Part shown: piece after piece, positions 1 through 5,672 of the stretch
Layout of the letters: the number at the start of each line of letters is the position of its first letter
Position numbering within the stretch: the first letter of the stretch is position 1
Source of the DNA: Candidatus Omnitrophota bacterium
GTDB taxonomy: Bacteria > Omnitrophota > Koll11 > Gygaellales > Profunditerraquicolaceae
Direction: 5' to 3'
Assembly: GCA_028717765.1 (NCBI GenBank)
Contig: JAQUNE010000091.1
Span: forward strand, 1-6,115
DNA length: 6,115 bases
Notes under the pieces: generated by a model
The model's database searches: none
What the model was told of the DNA's origin: nothing
The model's input: the letters and a program-made list of their open reading frames with translations, nothing else
Program-made: the position numbers and the translations under genes

Positions 1-139
1 CAACATTCTCTAAAGGTGCCTCTTTTAAAAAGGCCCGAAAACCCTCGAGGTCCAGTTTATAATTTAAAATCGTGTGCTTAGAGTAATTCTTCTCAATATC
101 CAAGTATCTAATAAATTTTTCGATATAGCGTTCCATCAT
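1..139 (-). CDS. xerC: Tyrosine site-specific recombinase, XerC/XerD type (N-terminal fragment)
   Basis: Partial gene; only the first 46 residues are inside the window and the rest runs off the left edge. The visible peptide begins MMERYIEKFIRYL and continues through KNYSKHTILNYKLDLEGF. This is the N-terminal SAM-like core-binding (Phage_int_SAM) domain of Xer recombinases, with the typical 'NYS.HT...Y..DL..F..FL' pattern. The catalytic domain is not visible. Family members resolve chromosome dimers at dif together with a partner recombinase. Position just after dprA and topA supports XerC, since dprA-topA-xerC(-hslVU) is a recurring gene order, but the fragment alone cannot separate XerC from XerD. 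Two consecutive ATG codons (137-139 and 134-136) are possible starts. No clear Shine-Dalgarno site precedes them, and the palindromic element E1 begins almost directly upstream. Confidence 0.82.
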   Translation of the reverse strand, partial: MMERYIEKFIRYLDIEKNYSKHTILNYKLDLEGFRAFLKEAPLENV

Positions 140-154
140 ATTTTTTGAACTGCT

Positions 155-322
155 TAGCGGGTCCTGCCGAGGCATATTTCTCGCAGCACCGCTCGTCCCG
201 CCCCAGCGAGGCGGGACTCGCTCGGCGGAAATTTTTGCTCTCGGATGGTATCTTTAACGAGGCGAACCGTGCCCGCAAAAATTTTCGTACGTGCTGCTCA
301 AAACATGCCTCGTCACCCGCTA
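155..322. repeat. Palindromic repeat element E1 (imperfect inverted repeat, ~168 bp)
   Basis: Nested complementary arms are visible: tagcgggt (155-162) with acccgcta (315-322); cgaggcat (168-175) with atgcctcg (305-312); gcagcac (183-189) with gtgctgc (291-297); gaaatttttgc (228-238) with gcaaaaattttc (275-286, one extra base). The left half also carries a side hairpin, gtcccgcc (195-202) with ggcgggac (210-217) and a 7-nt loop, with no counterpart in the right half. The order of blocks (GCAC, A/T-rich core, GGCGAACC-like block) matches element E2, so the two appear to be diverged copies of one family. It could be a MITE, a REP-like element or a structured RNA; the sequence does not decide between these. 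Confidence 0.75.
195..217. repeat. GC-rich hairpin nested in the left arm of E1
   Basis: A perfect 8-bp stem, gtcccgcc (195-202) and ggcgggac (210-217), encloses a 7-nt loop. It interrupts the left arm of E1 between the gcagcac block and the A/T core, and has no match in the right arm or in E2, so it may be a later insertion or an independent small palindrome. Neither strand has a T-run straight after it, so it is not a typical intrinsic terminator. Confidence 0.6.
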
Positions 323-376
323 GCGATAAGCTTAAAATTATCAAATAAATGAATCTGGCCGTGGGTTCGAGCGAAT

Positions 377-597
377 GACGCTTTTAAGTTATTGAATTTT
401 GCTGTGGGCGTTTGGGAGCGCACATTAGAAATTTTTTTCCAAAAGTGCACAAGGATTTACGCCGAATGAGAGCTCGCGTTGACCCGCGTAAGCATACTGC
501 GCGAGAATGAGGCGTAAACCGTAGTGCACGGAAAAAAATTTCGTGCGCGAACAAACGCACACAGCAAAAAGATTATCAAAAAACGGCCTTAAGCGTC
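377..597. repeat. Palindromic repeat element E2 (long imperfect hairpin, core 397-569)
   Basis: Arms seen from outside inward: gacgctt (377-383) with aagcgtc (591-597) plus aag/ctt (386-388 with 588-590); ttttgctgtg (397-406) with cacagcaaaa (560-569); gcgtttg (408-414) with caaacgc (552-558); gcgcac (418-423) with gtgcgc (543-548); a perfect 13-bp block gaaatttttttcc (428-440) with ggaaaaaaatttc (530-542); gtgcac (445-450) with gtgcac (524-529); tttacgcc (456-463) with ggcgtaaa (511-518); ctcgcg (473-478) with cgcgag (500-505). The central loop is about 479-499. The outermost arm includes the last codons and the stop of topA (589-597). The length and bulges exceed a normal terminator, and no T-tract follows the outer stem on the topA transcript. 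Confidence 0.85.
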
Positions 598-2592
598 TTT
601 ATTTTCTTCGTCCTCTGTACTCTTATCAGCCTTCTTTTCTCCAGGCAAATCCTTCGAGACAAAGCGGCACTTGGGAAAATTAGAACAGCCATAGAAGAAG
701 CCGCGCTTGGAGCGGCGCTCGATCAACTCTCCGCCGCAATTTGCCTCCGGGCATTTCACCCCGGAAGTAATCGATTTGGAAAATTTACAGGTGGGAAAAT
801 CAGAACAGCTTAAAAACTTACCCCGCCTGCCCCATTTTACAATCATCTGCTTGCCGCACTTTTCGCAGACTTGATCAGTGGTAACTACTTCCTTTTTGAT
901 GTTCGCCTGCGCAAAATCCAGGCTTTCTTTAAAAGGCTGGTAAAATTCTTTTAATACTTTCAATCTATCGAATTTACCCTCTTCAATTTCGTCCAGCTCT
1001 TCTTCCATCTGGGCAGTAAATTTCAGGTCCATAATTTTCGGGAAATATTCCACCAGTAAATCGCAGACCTTAAACCCCAGCTCCGTAGGATTAAGATACC
1101 CTTTAATTCTTCGGATATAATCGCGTAAGATCAAAGTCTGGATAATCGGCGCGTAAGTGGAAGGCCGGCCAATCCCCTCTTCTTCAAGAGCCTTAACCAG
1201 GGAGCTATCGGAAAATCTTGGAGGCGGCTTGGTAAAATGTTGCGAAGGTAAAAGCTTAAGTAAATTCAGTACTTCGTCCTTCTCTAATTCAGGGATCTTA
1301 TTCTTTTCTTTTTCCTCTTCATTCTTGCTATAAACCGCGCTAAATCCGTCAAAGACCACAATCGATCCAGATGCGGAAAATAAGTATTTTCCAGCATTAA
1401 TATCGGCGGTTGTAGTCAAGATCCTTGCCGGCATCATCTGGCTAGCTACAAAACGGTTGTAAATTAACTCGTAAAGCTTGTATTGTTCCGGGGTTAATAA
1501 TTGTGTGAGTGATTCAGGGCTACGTTCTACCAGAGTCGGACGGATTGCTTCGTGAGCCTCCTGGGCAAGCTTCTTCACCTTATAAACATTAGGAGTTTCC
1601 GGCAGATATTTTTTCCCGTATTTTTTCAGGATATGGCTCCTCACTTCCTTAATTGCTTCCGGAGCAACCCGCGGAGAATCAGTACGCATATAAGTGATCA
1701 AACCCACAGGATTATCTTCGCCAATATCAATACCTTCATAAAGCTGCTGGGCGATAATCATGGTTTTTGTGGCATTGTACCTGTTCTTATTGAACGACTC
1801 CTGCTGAAGAGTGCTGGTGATAAAGGGCGGATCAGGATAGCGATTTTTTTCTTTTTTAGTAATTTCTGAAACGATAAATTGCTTATCTTTAATCTCATTA
1901 AATATTCTATCCGCCTCTTCTTTATTCTTTATCTCTACCTTTTTTCCCTCAATTTTTTCTAACTTAGCTACGAATGGGCCTGGCGACTTTACGGCCTTCT
2001 CTAACTCTGCCTCGATTTCCCAATACTCCTGGGGAATGAAAGCAATGATCTGTTTTTCGCGTTCAATAATGATTTTCAAAGCTACGGACTGAACACGCCC
2101 GGCACTTAGCCCCCGGACGATCTTTTTCCATAGTAAAGGGCTTAAAAAATATCCCACGATGCGGTCCAGGATCCTGCGGCCGGCCTGTGCCTCAACCATC
2201 TGCAGATCAAAATCACGCGCGTTTTTAAAAGCTTCCTTGATCGCGGCGGGTGTGATTTCGTGAAAAACTACACGTTGCACTTTTTTCTTCTTAAAAAGAT
2301 GTTCTTTAATCTGCCAACCGATTGCCTCGCCTTCCCGGTCAGGGTCGGTAGCGACAAAGATCTTGTCCTTCTCCTTGGCACCTTTTTTTAATGCGGTCAT
2401 CATTTTTTGCCTGCCGGGAATAATCACATAAGAAGGGGAAAAATCTTTTTCGATATCTACCCCCAGCTCTTTCTGTGGCAGGTCAATCAAATGCCCCATA
2501 GAAGAAACCACCTCATAATCTTTGCCCAAGATCTTGCTGATTGTTTTAGCTTTCGTAGGTGACTCCACAATTACTAAATGCTTATTTTTCAT
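589..2592 (-). CDS. topA: DNA topoisomerase I (type IA), two C-terminal zinc ribbons
   Basis: Type IA topoisomerase, 667 aa, which relaxes negative supercoils by cutting one strand through a 5'-phosphotyrosine link. The TOPRIM domain spans roughly residues 4-115, with catalytic E10 in VIVESPTKAK and the metal-binding D83/D85 in TDPDREGEAIGW. The active-site tyrosine is Y301 in LITYMRTDS, followed by R303. LSAGRVQSVAL (162-172) and GIGRPSTYAPII (473-484) are further family blocks. The C-terminus has two four-cysteine zinc ribbons: C576/C579/C596/C602 and C614/C619/C636/C642. It is shorter than the E. coli enzyme (865 aa), which has a longer zinc-binding C-terminal region. The tail after residue 645 is acidic, lysine-rich and low-complexity. 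The start is fixed by GAGGAG (2598-2603) 5 nt before the ATG; the gene overlaps the end of dprA by 11 bp. The stop codon lies in the outer arm of palindrome E2. Confidence 0.98.
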   Translation of the reverse strand: MKNKHLVIVESPTKAKTISKILGKDYEVVSSMGHLIDLPQKELGVDIEKDFSPSYVIIPGRQKMMTALKKGAKEKDKIFVATDPDREGEAIGWQIKEHLFKKKKVQRVVFHEITPAAIKEAFKNARDFDLQMVEAQAGRRILDRIVGYFLSPLLWKKIVRGLSAGRVQSVALKIIIEREKQIIAFIPQEYWEIEAELEKAVKSPGPFVAKLEKIEGKKVEIKNKEEADRIFNEIKDKQFIVSEITKKEKNRYPDPPFITSTLQQESFNKNRYNATKTMIIAQQLYEGIDIGEDNPVGLITYMRTDSPRVAPEAIKEVRSHILKKYGKKYLPETPNVYKVKKLAQEAHEAIRPTLVERSPESLTQLLTPEQYKLYELIYNRFVASQMMPARILTTTADINAGKYLFSASGSIVVFDGFSAVYSKNEEEKEKNKIPELEKDEVLNLLKLLPSQHFTKPPPRFSDSSLVKALEEEGIGRPSTYAPIIQTLILRDYIRRIKGYLNPTELGFKVCDLLVEYFPKIMDLKFTAQMEEELDEIEEGKFDRLKVLKEFYQPFKESLDFAQANIKKEVVTTDQVCEKCGKQMIVKWGRRGKFLSCSDFPTCKFSKSITSGVKCPEANCGGELIERRSKRGFFYGCSNFPKCRFVSKDLPGEKKADKSTEDEENKDA

Positions 2593-3679
2593 CTAATCTC
2601 CTCACAAAATATTTACCAGGAAGCTGTTTTATCATCCTGCCAAGCTGCAATTGCAGCAATAGGCAAGATAAATTTTGTACATCCAGGCTGCTTTTTTCTA
2701 TCAATTCATCCAGTTGTATGGGTTCTGCTGAAATTAAATCATAGACTACCGGTATTTCTTTTTGTTTATCCTCAACTTGCATACTTTTATTTTTTTGCTC
2801 TTTGGTATTTATAAAAAAATCAAATTCTTCCAAGATATCGTCTATAGTTAAAACTAATTTCGCTCCCTGCTGAATTAAGGCGTTGGTGCCGAAAGAGGTA
2901 TGCGAGTCCACCTTTCCTGGCAGCGCAAAAACTTCTCTCCCCTGCTCGAGCGCAAAGTCCGCGGTAATCAAAGCGCCGCTGTTTTGCGCAGCTTCTACGA
3001 CAAGTACCCCTAAGCTTAAACCGCTGATGGTGCGGTTGCGCTGAGGAAAATTATGTTTAAATGGCAAGGTATTCATAGAAAACTCAGAGATTACCACGCC
3101 ATTCTCTGCAATCTGATCAGACAATGCTTTGTTTTCTTCGGGATAAAGATGATTAAAACCGCTCCCCATCACGGCAATTGTCCTGCCCCGATTTTTAAGC
3201 GCGCCTTTGTGCGCAGCAGTATCTATCCCGCGCGCCATTCCGGAAACTACAGTGAAACCATGATCCGCTAATTGCGCGCTAAAATTTTGCGCGTTGTTTA
3301 ATCCGTAGAAAGAGGCCCTGCGCGAACCAACAACACCTATGCTAATTTTATCTCCTGGCTTAAGCTTACCTTTAAGATAAAGTACAATAGGCGGATCAAT
3401 AATATTTTTTAAATTTTCCGGATATTGGGCATCTGCCTGAGTAATAATTTCTATCTTCTCTTTTTTTGCCTGAGAAAGTTCTTTGGATAAATCTTTTTCC
3501 CTTATAGCATGGATCTTCGCGGCAATTTTTTCTCCTATCCCATAAATAGCAATTAATTTTTCCTGCGGAGCCTTCAAAATATTTTGCGGGCTAGTGAAAA
3601 ATTGTAATAACTTCTTTAACCGGATAGTACCGATCTCCGGAACCATATTAAGAAGAACTAGGGCCTCGAATTCTGTCAT
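2582..3679 (-). CDS. dprA: DNA processing protein DprA/Smf (RecA loader in transformation)
   Basis: DprA, 365 aa. The family binds incoming single-stranded DNA in the cytoplasm, protects it and loads RecA during natural transformation; it is also common in species not known to be transformable. Residues 1-65 form a helical SAM/HhH-like region (IYGIGEKIAAKI at 45-56). The Rossmann-like DNA-binding core covers about 80-290 and shows VVGSRRASFYG (116-126), VVSGMARGIDTAAHKGAL (144-161), MGSGFNHLYPEEN (171-183), FPQRNRTISG (211-220) and ALPGKVDS (252-259). A linker rich in Lys, Glu and Gln (about 292-308) leads to a C-terminal winged-helix domain (about 310-360). The start ATG overlaps the aroK stop as ATGA, with only a very close AAAGGA upstream, so translation is probably coupled to aroK. 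The last 11 bp overlap topA. Confidence 0.97.
   Translation of the reverse strand: MTEFEALVLLNMVPEIGTIRLKKLLQFFTSPQNILKAPQEKLIAIYGIGEKIAAKIHAIREKDLSKELSQAKKEKIEIITQADAQYPENLKNIIDPPIVLYLKGKLKPGDKISIGVVGSRRASFYGLNNAQNFSAQLADHGFTVVSGMARGIDTAAHKGALKNRGRTIAVMGSGFNHLYPEENKALSDQIAENGVVISEFSMNTLPFKHNFPQRNRTISGLSLGVLVVEAAQNSGALITADFALEQGREVFALPGKVDSHTSFGTNALIQQGAKLVLTIDDILEEFDFFINTKEQKNKSMQVEDKQKEIPVVYDLISAEPIQLDELIEKSSLDVQNLSCLLLQLQLGRMIKQLPGKYFVRRLDEK
2598..2603 (-). promoter_or_regulatory. Ribosome binding site of topA inside dprA
   Basis: GAGGAG lies 5 nt before the topA ATG and within the last codons of dprA. It supports the start at 2592 and independent ribosome entry despite the gene overlap. 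Confidence 0.75.
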
Positions 3680-4191
3680 TTCCTTTGCTTTTTAGAGATT
3701 ATTTTTACAATCTTGACTACCACTTCTTTAACTGACAATTTATCTGTATCAATTTTTACATCTGCCTGCGCATAATAGGGTGCGCGTAATTTTAACAGGA
3801 GTTCAACCTGCTTTTTAGGTTCTGCCACATTCAATAACGGCCGGTGGCCTGTAGCGCAGGTACGTTTTAAGATAGTTTGCGCTGATGCAGATAAACAAAT
3901 TACTTTACCGGTTTGCTTCATCAGTTTAAGGTTGTCCGGATCCAAAACCACTCCACCGCCGCAGGCAACCACAAAACGCTTTTCTGCCGCTACGTCCTTG
4001 AGTGTTAATTTCTCAACTCTACGAAAATAAGGCTCTCCTTCTTTGGCAAAGACATCCGCGATTGAGCGCTTTTCTCGCAGCTCGATTAACTCATCAAGGT
4101 CAACAAACTGCCATTTTTGGCTTTTGGCAAGCTCTTTACCAGTGACGGTTTTTCCGCTGGCCATAAAGCCTACCAGATAAATATTCTCCAT
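3676..4191 (-). CDS. aroK: Shikimate kinase
   Basis: Shikimate kinase, 171 aa, a usual length for the family. It phosphorylates shikimate at the 3-hydroxyl with ATP, the fifth step of the seven-step pathway to chorismate. Visible motifs: the P-loop GFMASGKT (8-15); VDLDELIE (30-37), whose D31/D33 act in Mg2+ and shikimate binding; EPYFRRVE (53-60), with the shikimate-contacting arginine R57; the GGG turn at 78-80 (CGGGVVL); the lid arginine R117 in GHRPLL; and the late nucleotide-binding arginine R136 in KLRAPYYAQAD. It is the first gene of the aroK-dprA-topA unit, behind a near-consensus promoter. GAGG (4197-4200) is 5 nt before the ATG. It overlaps dprA by 4 bp (ATGA). AroL-type naming is possible, as the family is not separable by sequence here. 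Confidence 0.97.
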   Translation of the reverse strand: MENIYLVGFMASGKTVTGKELAKSQKWQFVDLDELIELREKRSIADVFAKEGEPYFRRVEKLTLKDVAAEKRFVVACGGGVVLDPDNLKLMKQTGKVICLSASAQTILKRTCATGHRPLLNVAEPKKQVELLLKLRAPYYAQADVKIDTDKLSVKEVVVKIVKIISKKQRK

Positions 4192-4196
4192 CTTTG

Positions 4197-4201
4197 CCTC
4201 G
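4197..4201 (-). promoter_or_regulatory. Ribosome binding site of aroK
   Basis: CGAGG sits 5 nt upstream of the ATG at 4191, at the end of a leader of roughly 40 nt, and supports that start. Confidence 0.65.
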
Positions 4202-4237
4202 TTTACCTATATAAAAGGGTTAGATTTTATATCCGTA

Positions 4238-4266
4238 ATTCTAACATAGGGTTAAGACTCTGTCAA
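4238..4266 (-). promoter_or_regulatory. Sigma-70-type promoter of the aroK-dprA-topA operon
   Basis: On the minus strand a perfect -35 box TTGACA (4261-4266) is followed after exactly 17 nt by TAGAAT (4238-4243), five of six matches to TATAAT. Transcription would start near 4229-4232, giving a leader of about 40 nt before aroK. The stretch is A/T-rich around the -10. It lies just after the terminator of the upstream spoVG gene, as expected for a new transcription unit. No operator-like repeat is evident. Confidence 0.85.
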
Positions 4267-4271
4267 ATACA

Positions 4272-4304
4272 AAAGCCCGCTGTTAAAAGAAAACAGCGGG
4301 CTTT
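4272..4304 (-). terminator. Rho-independent terminator after spoVG
   Basis: A perfect 13-bp stem, aaagcccgctgtt (4272-4284) with aacagcgggcttt (4292-4304), has a 7-nt loop and a GC-rich middle. On the minus strand it is followed by a T-rich tail (TTTTGTATTTG, read through about 4262). The other side lacks a T-run, so it acts on minus-strand transcripts. It begins 8 nt after the spoVG stop and closes the nuclease-aroC-spoVG unit. Confidence 0.93.
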
Positions 4305-4312
4305 GGGCACGA

Positions 4313-4570
4313 TTACTCTTGATAGGCCTCTAGCACCAGGCTGGAAAGATTCGCTTTTGCTTCTTTGGTAGCAGGATAAAAGGCATTGTACCACTTTCCG
4401 TCTTTGCCTTTTTCTTGCGGCATGGACAAAAACAAACCGTTTTGCCCCTGTACTACCTTTAAGCCCTTGACGATAAAATCACCAATTGCTACATCCACAA
4501 AGGCCTTAAGCTTAGAATCCCCTTCGAAACGGTGCAGCCGGATTACTTTTAGATCTAGCTCTTCGGTCAT
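4313..4570 (-). CDS. spoVG: SpoVG-family nucleic-acid-binding protein
   Basis: SpoVG-like protein, 85 aa, close to the family's usual 80-100 aa. The family has a small beta-rich fold with a C-terminal helix and binds DNA and RNA as a global regulator; in Bacillus it affects sporulation and septation, but it is also found in non-sporulating bacteria. Visible family features are an N-terminal strand region (LDLKVIRLHRFE, 5-16), AFVDVAIGDFIVKGLKVVQG (23-42, matching the 'I.LD..FVV..I.VI.G' segment) and the hallmark NGLFLSMP (44-51), followed by the family pattern of YPATKEAK (65-72). ATG at 4570 is preferred because AGGAGG (4579-4584) is 8 nt upstream; an in-frame GTG at 4579 would lie on that site. 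It follows aroC by 45 bp and is directly followed by a strong terminator. Its target here is unknown. Confidence 0.93.
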   Translation of the reverse strand: MTEELDLKVIRLHRFEGDSKLKAFVDVAIGDFIVKGLKVVQGQNGLFLSMPQEKGKDGKWYNAFYPATKEAKANLSSLVLEAYQE

Positions 4571-4578
4571 TATCACCA

Positions 4579-4584
4579 CCTCCT
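4579..4584 (-). promoter_or_regulatory. Strong ribosome binding site of spoVG
   Basis: A consensus AGGAGG (within AGAGGAGGTGG) lies 8 nt before the ATG at 4570. It rules out the upstream GTG at 4579 as the start and suggests high translation of this small protein compared with its neighbours. Confidence 0.85.
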
Positions 4585-4615
4585 CTGATACAATAGACGC
4601 AGAAGGTGCGATTTT

Positions 4616-5656
4616 CTAACCGATTTTTTTTAGATAATTATTGAAATTTATTTTGATCTCTTTCAAGGAGTCTGAGCCGAATTTCTCCAATATTGCCTGG
4701 GCTAAAACAAAAGCCACGCTTGATTCCGCGATTACGCCAGCAGCTTCTACTACAGAGACATCCGAACGCTCTGTTGCTGCCTTGGCAGCTTTTTTAGTAA
4801 GAATATTCACCGAATTTAAAGGATTCATCAGTGTAGAGATGGGTTTCATGCAGGCACGTAAAACAATATCCTCGCCATTAGAAATACCCCCTTCAATTCC
4901 TCCGGCATTATTGGTTTTACGAAAATAACCTTTATTCTTGGAATAATAAATTTCATCATGGCTTTCTGAGCCGAATCTTTCTGCGTAACCAAACCCTAAG
5001 CCAATTTCTACTGCCTTGATTCCGGGAATTGACATGAGCGCAGCAGCTAGCCTGGCATCGAGCCTGCGATCAGGCTGGACATAGCTACCTAAACCAACAG
5101 GAACTGCAGCTGCACTTACCTGAAAAACCCCTCCGAGGGTATCTTTTTCTTCTGCAGCCAGGTTGATTTTTTCCAAAATCGCTTTATACTCTGTTTCTCC
5201 TCCTACAGAAATAAGGGAACTTGCGATCTTAATTTTAAACTCGGATAAGAAGATTTTACAGATCGCACCGATTGCCACAGTCGCGGCTGTACTCCTGGCT
5301 GAAGCGCGCTCTAAAACATCCCGCACATCGCTAAAGCCGTACTTTTCTAAACCAGCTAGATCCGCATGTCCAGGACGCGGACAAAACACTTTTTGTAATT
5401 TTTCAATACTAAAATCTTTGTTCTCGATTAATACGGCAATCGGGCTACCTAAAGTTAGATTATGCCTTAAACCGGAAATGATCTGGGCGCGGTCATTTTC
5501 AATTTGCATGCGCTTACCCCTGCCTACCCCTTGTTGCCTGCGCTTTAATTCCTGATTAATCTTTGCAGAATCGATTTTTATTCCGGCAGGCATTCCTTCT
5601 AAAATTGCTACCAATCCTTTACCGTGTGATTCACCTGCAGTCAAATATCTTAACAT
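4616..5656 (-). CDS. aroC: Chorismate synthase
   Basis: Chorismate synthase, 346 aa, removes phosphate from EPSP (5-enolpyruvylshikimate-3-phosphate) to give chorismate, using reduced FMN; it is the last step of the shikimate pathway. Motifs: AGESHG (7-12) with catalytic H11; RRQQGVGRGKRM (39-50); RPGHAD (94-99) with the second catalytic histidine H97; DVLERASARSTA (113-124); DRRLDARLAAALMSIPG (196-212); NNAGGIEGGISNGEDIV (249-265); and ERSD (296-299) near the C-terminus. The SAR(E)TA block that I remember as usual reads SARSTA here (S122), a small variation. The start at 5656 matches the family N-terminus MLRYLTAGESHG and has GGAGG (5662-5666) 5 nt ahead. The frame is open for 27 more codons into the nuclease gene, but that extension would overlap it and lacks homology. 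The gap to the nuclease stop is 16 bp. Confidence 0.98.
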   Translation of the reverse strand: MLRYLTAGESHGKGLVAILEGMPAGIKIDSAKINQELKRRQQGVGRGKRMQIENDRAQIISGLRHNLTLGSPIAVLIENKDFSIEKLQKVFCPRPGHADLAGLEKYGFSDVRDVLERASARSTAATVAIGAICKIFLSEFKIKIASSLISVGGETEYKAILEKINLAAEEKDTLGGVFQVSAAAVPVGLGSYVQPDRRLDARLAAALMSIPGIKAVEIGLGFGYAERFGSESHDEIYYSKNKGYFRKTNNAGGIEGGISNGEDIVLRACMKPISTLMNPLNSVNILTKKAAKAATERSDVSVVEAAGVIAESSVAFVLAQAILEKFGSDSLKEIKINFNNYLKKIG

Positions 5657-5660
5657 AATT

Positions 5661-5666
5661 TCCTCC
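5661..5666 (-). promoter_or_regulatory. Ribosome binding site deciding the aroC start
   Basis: GGAGGA lies in the 16-bp gap after the nuclease stop, 4-5 nt before ATG 5656. It selects this start over a 27-codon upstream extension of the same frame. Confidence 0.8.
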
Positions 5667-5672
5667 ACTCTC

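Larger units (their letters stand above)
140..588. other. Repeat-filled intergenic region between topA and xerC
   Basis: This 449-bp gap holds two long imperfect palindromes (E1, about 155-322; E2, about 397-569) separated by a spacer in which I see nothing recognisable. Short open frames on both strands run across E1, but they coincide with the repeat arms, lack ribosome binding sites and resemble no family I know, so I do not call genes. I see no canonical intrinsic terminator with a T-tract after topA and no convincing promoter for xerC here. Confidence 0.7.

Noticed and set aside
108..348. Overlapping open frames on both strands across E1 (67 aa on plus, 78 aa on minus) as small genes
   Set aside because: They lie in the palindromic arms, have no Shine-Dalgarno site, and the minus frame overlaps the start of the xerC fragment. 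Two mirror-image frames are expected from an inverted repeat.
397..569. E2 as the intrinsic terminator of topA
   Set aside because: The structure is about 170 bp with many bulges and the topA transcript has no T-tract after the outer stem. It might still block or process RNA, but not as a classic intrinsic terminator.
140..588. CRISPR array
   Set aside because: There are no short direct repeats at regular spacing and no cas genes; the repetition is inverted and long.
1552..1869. Plus-strand open frame of 105 codons inside topA, and similar plus-strand frames elsewhere
   Set aside because: They are antisense shadows of well-supported genes, with no recognisable domain or ribosome binding site.
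4192..4237. Riboswitch or leader attenuator ahead of aroK
   Set aside because: The leader is only about 40 nt and A/T-rich, with no stable stem or leader peptide visible.
4571..4579. GTG at 4579 as the start of spoVG
   Set aside because: It overlaps the AGGAGG site that is ideally spaced from ATG 4570.
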